Positions 20,701-30,154 of a stretch of DNA of 54,963 bases are shown here, piece after piece. The number at the start of each line of letters is the position of its first letter. Positions within the stretch are counted from its first letter, which is position 1. Source of the stretch: Micavibrio sp. (GTDB lineage: Bacteria > Patescibacteriota > Minisyncoccia > Moranbacterales > GCA-2747515); assembly GCA_020718085.1 (NCBI GenBank), contig DYDB01000003.1:6606-61568 (forward strand), read 5' to 3'. Below the pieces are notes generated by a model. That model was not told the origin of the DNA and made no database searches. It worked only from the letters and a program-made list of their open reading frames with translations. The translations under genes were made by a program, and so were the position numbers.

Positions 20701-22229
20701 TCCTCTTCTGTCATTTCTGAAAAGGCTTTTTTCTCTGCTGATTTTTCCTTTTCAAAACGACTTTTCTGCCATTTTTCAAAAAGCTTCGCCGTACCCATGC
20801 CAACTGCCACACCAGCACCGATCGGTGCCAAGAATTTACTCGTAGCAGCAGTGAACTTAAGTGCTGACATCGTCGTTTCTCCTGCACCAAGTTTCAGTGC
20901 AATTTTTGGTGCCATACTGAGTGCTGTACGCACACTGCCAGAAATAGCACCAAGTCCGATAGAACCAACGGCAAGAGTTTTTTGCACATTTTTATTGCGT
21001 GCCCATCGTGAAAACGTCGGGAGATATTTCTGTATGATCGGCGTGCCTTCTGATTTGATTTGCGTTCGTTGTTCTTGTAAAGATGCCACCTCCATATTTC
21101 GTCCTTCCACAACATCTTGAACGAGATTTTTGCGATCTTCAGGTGAAAGTTCATTATAATTATCAAGTAAAAAATTCTCTAACGCTTTGAATGCTGATTC
21201 ATAATCCTCACGAAATATTTGCACTTCTTTCTGTGCCGCCATATTTCCATCTTTGTTCCATGGCAATTTTCGCAATTTTGCCAATGCCGTATTAATTGCC
21301 ATGTCCTTACGTACAAAAACTTCACGCTTTTGTACCAGAATTGCACGCATTTCCTCTATTTTTTCGTGACGAATCTCGATTTTTTTGCCGTTATGCGCTT
21401 CTTTTTTTGCCGTAGCGATATCATCCCACTCTTTTTGAAATTTTGTCACATCATCCTCCGCCTCTATATTTTCACGCCTCTGCACTTCACGATCGAACTT
21501 ATTCTCTTCATCCATATCAGTATCACGTGATCCTTTTGGCACATCCGCAACAATTTCAACATCCGCCTTTTTTTCCTCATTTTTTTCATCTTCTTTTCCC
21601 GATCTCTCACCCAAAAGACTCAGTACGAGCCCTATTTTTTCAGACTCTTCTATATCATCAGAAAGACGCTGAGCGTCTTGTTCATATTTCGTTAATTTCC
21701 TTTTTTCTCCCTCAAATTTACCCTGTGCAACATCGCTCGCATCAAACTGTTTCTTACTGTCATACCGATTCTCCATGCCGATAATTCCTTGCAAACGCAC
21801 GATTTCTTTTTGCAACTCCTGCAATTCCTCTTTTTTGCCATTGATATTTTCCCCCTTGCGCGTATTAATATAATCACGCAATGACTGTTGATCGATATTT
21901 TTAAATATCTCATCTGCATATTTTTCTCTTTTTGCCATAAGAGCATTCTTTTCTTTTTGATGGGTTTCAAGCTCTTCTTTTTTTGCGGTCATGCCGCCAG
22001 CGGTATCATTTGTTGCATGCAGTGCACTTTCCCTGCTGGTGATTTTTTGGTCAATCAGTGTAATTTCTTGATCTATTTCTGTGCGAACACGTTTTTGTTC
22101 CTCGTTACCATTTTTCAAAAAATGAGCAATTTTTTCCGCTGATGCTGAACGCAAAGCAACTACGATATGCGCATTCTCCTCAGCTTTTCGTTCCTGTTGT
22201 GATATAGATTTTGGTTTTTCAAAACTCAT
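17790..22229 (-). CDS. giant coiled-coil/TM modular protein
   Basis: 1479 aa; N-terminal coiled coil, TM hairpin region, GLITGAIAGGSVFMLMGG TM, three INGKPVPxE-like modules, GGPHIVP module, C-terminal ATVRSYFASI module. Confidence 0.82.
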   Translation of the reverse strand: MSFEKPKSISQQERKAEENAHIVVALRSASAEKIAHFLKNGNEEQKRVRTEIDQEITLIDQKITSRESALHATNDTAGGMTAKKEELETHQKEKNALMAKREKYADEIFKNIDQQSLRDYINTRKGENINGKKEELQELQKEIVRLQGIIGMENRYDSKKQFDASDVAQGKFEGEKRKLTKYEQDAQRLSDDIEESEKIGLVLSLLGERSGKEDEKNEEKKADVEIVADVPKGSRDTDMDEENKFDREVQRRENIEAEDDVTKFQKEWDDIATAKKEAHNGKKIEIRHEKIEEMRAILVQKREVFVRKDMAINTALAKLRKLPWNKDGNMAAQKEVQIFREDYESAFKALENFLLDNYNELSPEDRKNLVQDVVEGRNMEVASLQEQRTQIKSEGTPIIQKYLPTFSRWARNKNVQKTLAVGSIGLGAISGSVRTALSMAPKIALKLGAGETTMSALKFTAATSKFLAPIGAGVAVGMGTAKLFEKWQKSRFEKEKSAEKKAFSEMTEEEKFLRLMDFDHGTIVNDAKRLEAISGNAKLAGLITGAIAGGSVFMLMGGDAHGAEDIVKSDTSVDHAFLNRAGKPLLDVEPKNIDGAEVEAALRDGSVTEAWLDKYTSYNDHITEFQSQGFHDTQAYADFQKEYNTEAFKKFVEEHPDTPRQEVINNWEKGMIARSNMIADRVHLERDVITAQRVAQEMHITDQNPTLDIHEGSVILNGKPVPQEIWEKYGYKPSYLGHVGQVHVPGAGLESDPSLSQETIRAASTDISGQGEEQGLKKEGVEGLDPLAKSHLLGKIFAEQMNIRDVHDIIYDNEGVPQSINHIPVTAVDREMGLKRYNFEELTRGKMQSAWVDTRMYDGMNVADSQDVSASAQEMNVSRWKELTGDISIDPEKGIGILAVKEGSNISRTIQEFLENQENHKILSEGKMGWDPEKYHSVHEWAQTRATVLANEYAKAHPGIDIDHIRPDTKIILDLHNLADVKTNIDFEGGPHIVPDATKVELPHAISPENVGDQAESVVKEIYTKGDMQRMFGMNEDQYTFFDKAPADKYFEEIKHVNPDKAQSNFDKAFIKIIGEKNIDLSNKTVMEVLRTHEISSLQDPVVENAVKIETPTAPVENVQEQAEQPTEIRQKQEHTTQNGDERVVRRSKNADEFFSHKEGTRVMSTGFSFTPDTPAGDIAKELTQRGVDKEYAQKLASEYKNDTSIFGDAMEKRQAMMKLNMKLREHLESNGKSFYDSAREIRPGHDVQPSLEQGHEKIIRRSPLAKEFMQNSTDALHKNAQLSQSFAEKMGEKDIFNVKAKLQGGVPVEINGKPVPEELYTPDQLQRVKTARHLNDLMSQGENAAHARDVAEHSVDTYKNFPDDQIMRALREQPRFHEDDFVRAVAREMRSTFDTNRIENIAGAKISFLRADSVAASAGYLSKAQFNLEDVISRAKDVFGPEIGEPRPGATVRSYFASIMARAKVTGTVDRIFPPEQN

Positions 22230-22317
22230 AGTACTTTTAATTTCCCCCTAAACTTTAACATTCATAATTATACAATACTTTATATACTTTACCTAGACAC
22301 ATTTTTCAGATATGCAC

Positions 22318-22354
22318 ACAAAAAAATGCTCACCATTTGAGCATCTTTTTGTGC
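22318..22354 (-). terminator. intrinsic terminator for 22369..24759
   Basis: AAAAAAATGCTCA-ccat-TTGAGCATCTTTTT. Confidence 0.75.
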
Positions 22355-22368
22355 ACCCATCAGCATTC

Positions 22369-24759
22369 TTATATCTGCGCATCTCCTTGCGCAAGTCTCA
22401 TTTTTTCGCGTAAAATCGTTCTGAATAAGTAATTTGAAACCTTTGTACGACCATTTGTGTTATCTTGCACTCCACTGCTTATCATGACAGACTGCAATCG
22501 CTCTTTCGTTCGCTCACTGATCTGCAATTGCATCACATCATTGACAGACATGTGTGCAATGCGTTGAATAAATTGTTTCTGCTCCTGCACAGATGTCCCT
22601 TGTGTCATTTCATCTGAAAAAATATCAGCGATACGCTCAAAAACAGCTTTTTTATAAATTTGACTCTCTTGGGGATCCGCTATGATTTCCCGCACTTTTT
22701 GAAGCTCTGTTTGCAAAGAAATTGTGGACGAATCATGATGATCTTGTTCAAAAGAATTTTTTGACGTATCATCTTGTCTTTCTGGTGTTTGATCCTGCAC
22801 CTCTTCCACGGTGGGCTTTTGATCAGATGCTCTTTTGATCTTCTGTTGTTCCGGGACAATATGCGGTCCACCGACAAAAACAATATTATCGATATGTATT
22901 TCTTTTGTTTCCTTGCCATCAGTAGTTTTTTGGATCAGATCAAGATCGATCTGTGTATTGGGATAAACCTTATTTAGATCTAAGAACTTATGCTCCTTGC
23001 TATATTTTTGTGCAAGGAGAAATGCCATTTGCGACGGTGTTTTCCCCGAATCTTTCAATAGCTCAGGATGTACATTAAAATATTTTGTCATTGACCCGAT
23101 AATACTACTGTTTTTCTCAACAATAACAGTTTTATGCATATCCATAGGACTTTCCTCCGCAATCGTAGATTCATTGATCTCTTGTGCTTTTTCTGCTTTC
23201 AGCTCTTTTTCTTTCGCATGTTCCGCAACAATTTTTTCTATTGCCTTTATACGTGACGCATTATCAGCCTCACGTACCGTTTCAGTATATCGCATCGTAT
23301 CATGCGCATTTGCGATGCTATGTTCATCTTCATTTTTATGTTTCCCTCCCGTGGCATATCCCAAAATAATACCGCCAACCACCATAGACACGACAAAAGC
23401 CTTTTTTATTTTTGGTGAGATGCGCGCATATTGCAAAGAAATATTATGTAAAATTTGAGAGATCCTTCCACCAGCTTTTTCTCCACGTGCAGACACGTCA
23501 GTTGCAAAACGCTCAACACCCTCTTCTATATTAATGTGTGTATTCTCCATTTCCTTTTTTACGCCACCGTAAATGGATGTGTATTGTAAATATGCCTCAC
23601 GATATTCTTTCCATGCCTCATGATATTCCTCACGAAATATCTTTATATCGTCATCACCAACAGAAACATCCTTCCCAAAAAAGCTCTTGATACGCACCAA
23701 TGAATCGTTCTGATCGATCGTTTTTTGCGTAAACAGGGATCGTGCGTCTGCAAGTTTCTGTCTCAATGCATCTAATTTTCTTTTCATTTCCTGTTTCTCG
23801 TTTGTATTTTCCTTCTTTTCTACGGATGCCTGCTCTTTTTTTGTATCCACACCAGACACTGATGTTTCTTTCACATTCGATTCGATATCTTTTTGTATTG
23901 TTTGCTGCGGAACAGCAGCAACGGCATTTTGCATATCGCGTTTTTTTTGTGCCTCGACAACAACTTCGCGTATTTTGTGTAGATGCGTGCGAAAAACATA
24001 CATGGCATGTGCCAAGTCCGCACCTGTTAGACCATCCTTTTTTTCAATATCTTGTGCAACTTTTTGCCAGAACAGTTCTACTGCATTTTTATCAGACTGA
24101 TCGATCTCTTGATATAATTGCGTCACATTTATCACACGATTGACTACGGCCAACTTTTGTCTATTTTTTAGATCTTCTGCCTTTTTTTTAGCATCTTCAT
24201 CCGATTTTTTTATTGATTCAGAAACCAAAATCATAAGTGCGTCGAATGCAAGTGGGAGATCTCGCAATGTGATCTCGATTCCCAAGTCCTCTCTGAGATA
24301 TGATTTTTGACGCTCGCGAAAAATACTAAATTCTTCTTCAAATTTTTTAGGATCATAATTCTTTTCACCCAAAATCTCTTTTGTGAACGGGCGCACGAAC
24401 TTGATATAATTCCCAACTGCGCTATATACATTCGGTTTTACAATTTCTTGCATCTGTTCCATCGTGATCTTTTTAGATTCTCTGGATTTTACAGAGATCT
24501 CACCATTTGCATCATGGTGTTCGAAAGATAATTGTTGTATCACAGCGGTTTCGATCTCTCGCACATTCTGTGGATTTGTTATGCTTTCTGCAGCAACAAA
24601 GTCAGAAACATTCTTGCGAATAATATCTTGTACAGCAGGATCATGTGGATTCCTTTGCTCTTTCATCACATCTTTAAGATGCGCTACAAGAGCAGAAATT
24701 TTTCCAACCATTTCATCGCTAAAAAGATCATCCTGTTCAATGTGTGTGTATTCATTCAT
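22369..24759 (-). CDS. large coiled-coil/TM modular protein
   Basis: 796 aa; coiled coil, TM IKKAFVVSMVVGGIILGYATGG, GGPHIVPEQQK module, C-terminal TKVSNYLFRTIL module related to the other two large proteins. Confidence 0.8.
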   Translation of the reverse strand: MNEYTHIEQDDLFSDEMVGKISALVAHLKDVMKEQRNPHDPAVQDIIRKNVSDFVAAESITNPQNVREIETAVIQQLSFEHHDANGEISVKSRESKKITMEQMQEIVKPNVYSAVGNYIKFVRPFTKEILGEKNYDPKKFEEEFSIFRERQKSYLREDLGIEITLRDLPLAFDALMILVSESIKKSDEDAKKKAEDLKNRQKLAVVNRVINVTQLYQEIDQSDKNAVELFWQKVAQDIEKKDGLTGADLAHAMYVFRTHLHKIREVVVEAQKKRDMQNAVAAVPQQTIQKDIESNVKETSVSGVDTKKEQASVEKKENTNEKQEMKRKLDALRQKLADARSLFTQKTIDQNDSLVRIKSFFGKDVSVGDDDIKIFREEYHEAWKEYREAYLQYTSIYGGVKKEMENTHINIEEGVERFATDVSARGEKAGGRISQILHNISLQYARISPKIKKAFVVSMVVGGIILGYATGGKHKNEDEHSIANAHDTMRYTETVREADNASRIKAIEKIVAEHAKEKELKAEKAQEINESTIAEESPMDMHKTVIVEKNSSIIGSMTKYFNVHPELLKDSGKTPSQMAFLLAQKYSKEHKFLDLNKVYPNTQIDLDLIQKTTDGKETKEIHIDNIVFVGGPHIVPEQQKIKRASDQKPTVEEVQDQTPERQDDTSKNSFEQDHHDSSTISLQTELQKVREIIADPQESQIYKKAVFERIADIFSDEMTQGTSVQEQKQFIQRIAHMSVNDVMQLQISERTKERLQSVMISSGVQDNTNGRTKVSNYLFRTILREKMRLAQGDAQI

Positions 24760-24902
24760 AATATCTATTCACTGTAATTTTTCAAATTCTTTTACATTAT
24801 ATCACATCAGAATGCTATATGGATATCACATCTGAATTTTAGATAATTTTTATCAATACATCTATGATATAATTATAATGTTCATAACTTTCAAAAACGA
24901 TC

Positions 24903-26483
24903 ATGATACTCAAACAAAAACAGATCCACTACATCCTCCTTGCAGCGATCATTGCATTAGCATTTTTTGTTCGCATATATAATATCGATTCCGTACCAAG
25001 CGGTATTTACCCGGATGAAGCAAACAACGGCACAAACGCTTTGGATGCGCAAAAAGAGGGTGTTTATCCGTGGTTTTATCCGGATAATAACGGGCGCGAA
25101 GGACTTTTTATAAACTTTATTGCACTCCTTTTTAAATTTTTTGGTGTAAGTATTTTTACATTCAAACTTCCTGCGATCATTATGGGTTCATTGACTGTTT
25201 TGGGCGTGTATCTGCTTTCGCGCGAGCTCTTTATTTCCAGACCACAACTTGCGCTCATTGCCGCCTATCTTACCGCAGTAAGTTATTGGGCAGTGAACTT
25301 TTCCCGTATTTGTTTTCGCGCGAATATGATGGTACCGATCCTTGCATTTCTTTTTTATTTTCTTTTCAAAGCCGTCCGCACAAATAAACTGGTCTATTTT
25401 GCCGTTGCCGGTGCAATATGCGGTCTCGGCTTTCATACATATATCGCATACCGACTCACACCCGTTTTGATCATTGTTCTTTTTCTGCTATTTGTCATAC
25501 AACAAGGTTTTCTGCCATTTCTCAAAAAATATTGGCGTGGAATGATACTTTTCATTTTATTTGCTTTACTCGCCTTTGCTCCAATGGGATATACATACTA
25601 CACACATCCGGAATATCTCTCCTCACGGACAGGAGATGTTTCTGTTTTTGCTGTTGATGATGTGCCGCTCACTGAAACACTTTTGCATACAACCACCCTT
25701 TCACTTCTCAAATATAACATCGCGGGCGATAACAACTGGCGTCATAATTTTCCCCCATATCCACTACTCGAACCAAGTGTTGGCGTAATGTTTCTCGGAG
25801 GCATCCTTACATCATGCGGTTTGTTTTTTCTCTATTTATTTCGTCGTTATCACACGAACATACGCAATCGCACATTTGTTGTACACGGATTTCTCTTGGC
25901 ATGGTTTGTAGGATTTTTAGCACCAGAGTTTCTCACAACAGAAGGACTGCCTCATGCTCTGCGCTCCATTGGCACGATCCCCGTTGTGTTCATTTTTGCA
26001 GCATTTTTTATCACGGTCCTTCTTGAGCGAGCACATAAGCACTCGCGCATCCTCTTTGTCACAACATCATGCATAACCGTTACATTGCTTATTTATTCGG
26101 GATTTTTTGACATGATAAAATACCATATTTTTTGGGCAACGCGCGTAGAACAAGCACACGCATTCAACAAGAACCTTACAGACATGGGTTATTTTATAAA
26201 CGCTCTCCCACAGAACGATACACCCATTTATGTTGTTGCCGGACACATGGAACTCCTACCTGTTACAATGCTCACGACCAATCGTCCAAATATACGATAC
26301 ATCTACGAAGAAGACATAAAAAAGATCGACCTGACTCAACCATTTATCATCTTTCTTCCCTCCGAAAAAGATGCAATGATCGATCACATCATGACGCAGA
26401 GTGATATTATGATCGAGAAGATCACCTATCCTCTTGATAGCTCATTTATTATGATCACATCAATTAATCAACAAATATTATGA
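24903..26483 (+). CDS. GT39-type (PMT/ArnT-like) polytopic glycosyltransferase
   Basis: 526 aa, multi-TM; VPSGIYPDEANNGTNALDAQKEG...NNGREGLF acidic loop-1 motif. Confidence 0.82.
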   Translation: MILKQKQIHYILLAAIIALAFFVRIYNIDSVPSGIYPDEANNGTNALDAQKEGVYPWFYPDNNGREGLFINFIALLFKFFGVSIFTFKLPAIIMGSLTVLGVYLLSRELFISRPQLALIAAYLTAVSYWAVNFSRICFRANMMVPILAFLFYFLFKAVRTNKLVYFAVAGAICGLGFHTYIAYRLTPVLIIVLFLLFVIQQGFLPFLKKYWRGMILFILFALLAFAPMGYTYYTHPEYLSSRTGDVSVFAVDDVPLTETLLHTTTLSLLKYNIAGDNNWRHNFPPYPLLEPSVGVMFLGGILTSCGLFFLYLFRRYHTNIRNRTFVVHGFLLAWFVGFLAPEFLTTEGLPHALRSIGTIPVVFIFAAFFITVLLERAHKHSRILFVTTSCITVTLLIYSGFFDMIKYHIFWATRVEQAHAFNKNLTDMGYFINALPQNDTPIYVVAGHMELLPVTMLTTNRPNIRYIYEEDIKKIDLTQPFIIFLPSEKDAMIDHIMTQSDIMIEKITYPLDSSFIMITSINQQIL

Positions 26484-28282
26484 TCAGAAAAAATTATATT
26501 TTCATTGTCACCTGCATTGTTCTATTTATGGGCATTATTTCGATCTCTCTTGCATGGACTGACGCACTTACTTTTGACGAAGTTGCACATATTCCTGCAG
26601 GATACAGCTATGCCGCACTACACGATTATAGGTTAAATCCCGAACACCCACCCCTTCCAAAATTGCTTTCCGGACTCATGCTCCTTCCATTGCACCCAAA
26701 TTTTGATACGACACAAGACTTCTGGAACAACACCCATGGCAGCGGAGAATATGGCCAATGGGATGCTGGGCGTCATTTATTGCATCATGCAGGTAATCCT
26801 ACCGACAAATTGGTTTTTTTTGCACGCATGCCATTTGTCCTCATTTCTCTCATGTTTGGCATTTTTCTTTTCTATTGGGGCAAAAAAATAGGTGGGATCG
26901 TCACCGGACTTTTTGCACTCATTCTCTATGCTTTTGATCCAAATGTTCTCGGGCACAACCACCTTGTCACCACAGATCTTGCAATTGCTGCAGCATTTGG
27001 TATTGCATTCTTCTTTTTTTTACAATTCCTCAAGAATCCCACATGGCCACATGTTCTTTATGGCGGTCTTGCACTTGGCATAGCACAAGTCACAAAATTC
27101 AGTGCCATTCTTCTTATTCCGTTTTTTGGTCTCCTACTTATCATCTATCCTCTGTTTATCATTCTTCCAAAAACACAAAAGCGATACAGAGTTTTTGGCG
27201 GCTATATTGCAAAAGGCATATGTGCCATTATCATAATGTTTGTCGTTATGTATATAACGTATCTGCCTGTCACCTACAACATGCCATCCGACATCTTGCC
27301 AACAATTGCTGCTGTCAAAGGCCAGCCACAGAAGTATGCGAGGGATAAATACCTGATGGCATTTATCGATAAAACCAATCAACATGTTCTTACGCGACCA
27401 CTCGCCACCTATACGCAAGGCTTGATGCAGGTATTCAATCGTGTTGATGACGGAAATGTTTCCTATTTTATAGGCACTGTTTCAAGTGACGCATCTCCGT
27501 GGTATTTTCCCTTTGTATTTGTCGCAAAACAAACATTCGTACATCTGTTCTTTTACGTTGTTGCATTTATCCTCGCACTTCTTCTTATCATGCAATCATT
27601 GCGACGACTTTTCACACAAAAAATCACATATTCACTTCATGCGTGTCGACGATTTTGCATGCGCAGATTTCATGAGATCTCCCTTGGTGCGTTTATAGTT
27701 TTATACAGCTACATTTCAATTACTGGAAATCTCACCATCGGTTTCCGACACCTTTTTCCCATGATGCCATTACTTTATGTATTGACAGCACGCGTAGTAA
27801 TTGGCTCGTACACAAAATTGCATAATAAATTTTGGCAAAAGATCGTACGCAACACATTTATTGTGATCATCATCGCTCTCATTGCGATTGTCATCAATGC
27901 GTATCCATACTATATTTCCTACTTTAATGCATTGTTTGGTGGTCCAAAGAATGGATTTCACTATGTCACAGATTCCAACGCTGACTGGGGGCAGGATCTC
28001 AAACGTCTCAAAACATATTTGGATCAACATCCGGAAATTTACAAGATCCGTATTGATTATTTTGGTGGAGACAATATAAAAAATCGCATCGGCGATAAAT
28101 ACATTATGTGGTGGGACAGCAAACGTCCTATAGAACCCGGTTATTATGCGATCTCCACACTACTTTTACAAGAATCTCTTCATCGCACAGATCGCGCCTA
28201 TGATGATACGTATCATTGGACAGACAAGTTGTTACCGATTGATCAAGTTGGTACATCCATAATGATCTACAAGGTGGAATAA
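26480..28282 (+). CDS. GT39-type (PMT-like) polytopic glycosyltransferase
   Basis: 600 aa, multi-TM; TFDEVAHIPAGYSYAALHDYRLNPEHPPLPKLL; overlaps upstream gene by ATGA. Confidence 0.85.
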   Translation: MIRKNYIFIVTCIVLFMGIISISLAWTDALTFDEVAHIPAGYSYAALHDYRLNPEHPPLPKLLSGLMLLPLHPNFDTTQDFWNNTHGSGEYGQWDAGRHLLHHAGNPTDKLVFFARMPFVLISLMFGIFLFYWGKKIGGIVTGLFALILYAFDPNVLGHNHLVTTDLAIAAAFGIAFFFFLQFLKNPTWPHVLYGGLALGIAQVTKFSAILLIPFFGLLLIIYPLFIILPKTQKRYRVFGGYIAKGICAIIIMFVVMYITYLPVTYNMPSDILPTIAAVKGQPQKYARDKYLMAFIDKTNQHVLTRPLATYTQGLMQVFNRVDDGNVSYFIGTVSSDASPWYFPFVFVAKQTFVHLFFYVVAFILALLLIMQSLRRLFTQKITYSLHACRRFCMRRFHEISLGAFIVLYSYISITGNLTIGFRHLFPMMPLLYVLTARVVIGSYTKLHNKFWQKIVRNTFIVIIIALIAIVINAYPYYISYFNALFGGPKNGFHYVTDSNADWGQDLKRLKTYLDQHPEIYKIRIDYFGGDNIKNRIGDKYIMWWDSKRPIEPGYYAISTLLLQESLHRTDRAYDDTYHWTDKLLPIDQVGTSIMIYKVE

Positions 28283-28303
28283 ATGCCTATATGCAAAAAA
28301 TTT

Positions 28304-29254
28304 TCAGTCATGTGCATCATTGATCTTTTTTTCCATATTTGCATCATTTTCCTTTTCACTCTTTTCTTCATCAGATAATTCTTCCTTTGTTTCCACGCCA
28401 TCTTTTATTTTATAAAAGATCTTCTCGGCAAAACGCAGATCCACGTATGACAGATCATTGCGTGAAACTGGCAGAGCGGTCTTTTTGATGAATAATTGTG
28501 CCATATCAAGTGTTTCCTCTTCATTTTGTGCCAAAGAGATCAAAATATTCCACGACTCATCAGTTACAAAACGCGCTTCCCGCGAGCCACGTGCATCGAT
28601 AAAATATGGTTGCGTTACCCCAACATTCAAAACATAGATCAATTCCTTTCCTAAGTATGCAATTTTTTCAAGATCATCTTGTGCAATTACACACTGACCG
28701 ATCTCCACATGATCCCTCGCCCGATCAACAATAATGAAATGATCATTTTGTTGAATAAGTGCAGAATTTAGATCAGTTTGTTGTGATACACATCCATCAA
28801 CCAGCACAAAACAATTGCCACTCATATCACCAATACACCACACTGGTAAAACAGCGTGTTCTTCTACTGTGATCGTGATCATATTGGGAAAGTGTTTTTG
28901 TATACGCACATCTTTAATTCGCTGATCTTCACGAATTTTTTCGATTATTTGTGCCTTTTGCAAGAAAAAGAAATTGCTCTTTTTCATACATCCCATGATA
29001 TTTCCAGAAATTGATTCTCTCACATTGGCGATCATAGCATTGCGATCAACGCGTTGTGTGCCCTTTACATCAATTTGCGTGATATCCACAAATCGCGAAC
29101 AAAAAAATATATATGCAACACTTCCAATAAAAAGAACCACCAAAAAAACAAAAAGCCATTTTTTAGGATGATATTCTTTTTTTATCCTTGGAGCATCCTT
29201 GCGCATATGCGCACTGCGCACCACTTTGCTGTGTTTTTTTCTCGCGATCATCAT
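28304..29254 (-). CDS. ftsQ: cell division protein FtsQ/DivIB
   Basis: 316 aa; basic N-terminus, single TM, POTRA-like VDITQIDVKGTQRVDRNAMIANV...IRIQKHFPNMITITVEEH. Confidence 0.85.
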   Translation of the reverse strand: MMIARKKHSKVVRSAHMRKDAPRIKKEYHPKKWLFVFLVVLFIGSVAYIFFCSRFVDITQIDVKGTQRVDRNAMIANVRESISGNIMGCMKKSNFFFLQKAQIIEKIREDQRIKDVRIQKHFPNMITITVEEHAVLPVWCIGDMSGNCFVLVDGCVSQQTDLNSALIQQNDHFIIVDRARDHVEIGQCVIAQDDLEKIAYLGKELIYVLNVGVTQPYFIDARGSREARFVTDESWNILISLAQNEEETLDMAQLFIKKTALPVSRNDLSYVDLRFAEKIFYKIKDGVETKEELSDEEKSEKENDANMEKKINDAHD

Positions 29255-29260
29255 GACGTA

Positions 29261-30154
29261 TTATGCGATATGGATCAAGAAATCCTCTATGATCAATTGT
29301 TTGTTCACATTCGTATCTTGCAACGAAAAAAGCAACGACTCCGTTCTATCGGCAACTTTCAGAAGATGAAATTTATGTGTATCTATCGCGGCCATGCGAA
29401 TGCGATAGATCCACACACAAAAGAAATCCTGAAGATATTTTTCATCTCTTTTTGATAATTCTGTGGCAAGCTGCATACGTTCACCCATAGTCATACGACT
29501 GAGCGAACGTAATTTTTCTCGTGCATACACAACCGTTTCTCTAAACTCCTCATCGTGTACTAAACGATGAAAATAACCCGGTCGCCCTTGCGCGTCATCA
29601 ATGTGTTGCAAATCTTGCGTCTGAGCAGTTAGATCTCGATCATCTACCAAAGAAAAAGTTATGGTGAAACAGCGTGATATGATTGTATCCAATAGTTGGT
29701 CTGAACGATGCGCAACTAAGACAATGAATCGATTTTTTTGTGGTTCTTCCAATGTTTTGAGCAGAGCATTTTGTGCTGAAATTGTGAGCCGATCGGCATC
29801 ATTCACAATAAGCACCTTTGCCTTTTTGTCTGGTGCAAGCGCAAAAGAACGCCGTGCTTCATTTATTTGATCAATAGAAATATCTTTATATACCACTTTG
29901 TTCTTTTTTTCTTCTCTTATCGGCGCAACGATTGTCATATCGCTATCCATAGTTTCATCTATAGACCAGTCAATATCCTGCGCAGAAACAAGTGCGCGTG
30001 AGAATGCTTGTGCGATCACCATTTTTCCGACATGTTCCGGTCCACAAAACAAAAAACCATGGTGTAACTTCTTGCCACATAAAAATTTACTTAGCAAATT
30101 TTTTTGTTTATGGTGTCCGACAATCTCTTTCATCACACTGCGTATTATTATCAA
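29261..30154 (-). CDS. holB: DNA polymerase III delta'/clamp-loader subunit (start may be 30133)
   Basis: MKEIVGHHKQKNLLSKFLCGKKLHHGFLFCGPEHVGKMVIAQAFSRAL...ADRLTISAQNALLKTLEEPQKNRFIVLVAHRSDQLLDTIISRC. Confidence 0.9.
   Translation of the reverse strand: MIIIRSVMKEIVGHHKQKNLLSKFLCGKKLHHGFLFCGPEHVGKMVIAQAFSRALVSAQDIDWSIDETMDSDMTIVAPIREEKKNKVVYKDISIDQINEARRSFALAPDKKAKVLIVNDADRLTISAQNALLKTLEEPQKNRFIVLVAHRSDQLLDTIISRCFTITFSLVDDRDLTAQTQDLQHIDDAQGRPGYFHRLVHDEEFRETVVYAREKLRSLSRMTMGERMQLATELSKRDEKYLQDFFCVWIYRIRMAAIDTHKFHLLKVADRTESLLFSLQDTNVNKQLIIEDFLIHIA

Noticed and set aside
18462-21784. Multiple plus-strand ORFs inside the 1479-aa gene
   Set aside because: Shadow ORFs opposite a long, well-supported coding region.
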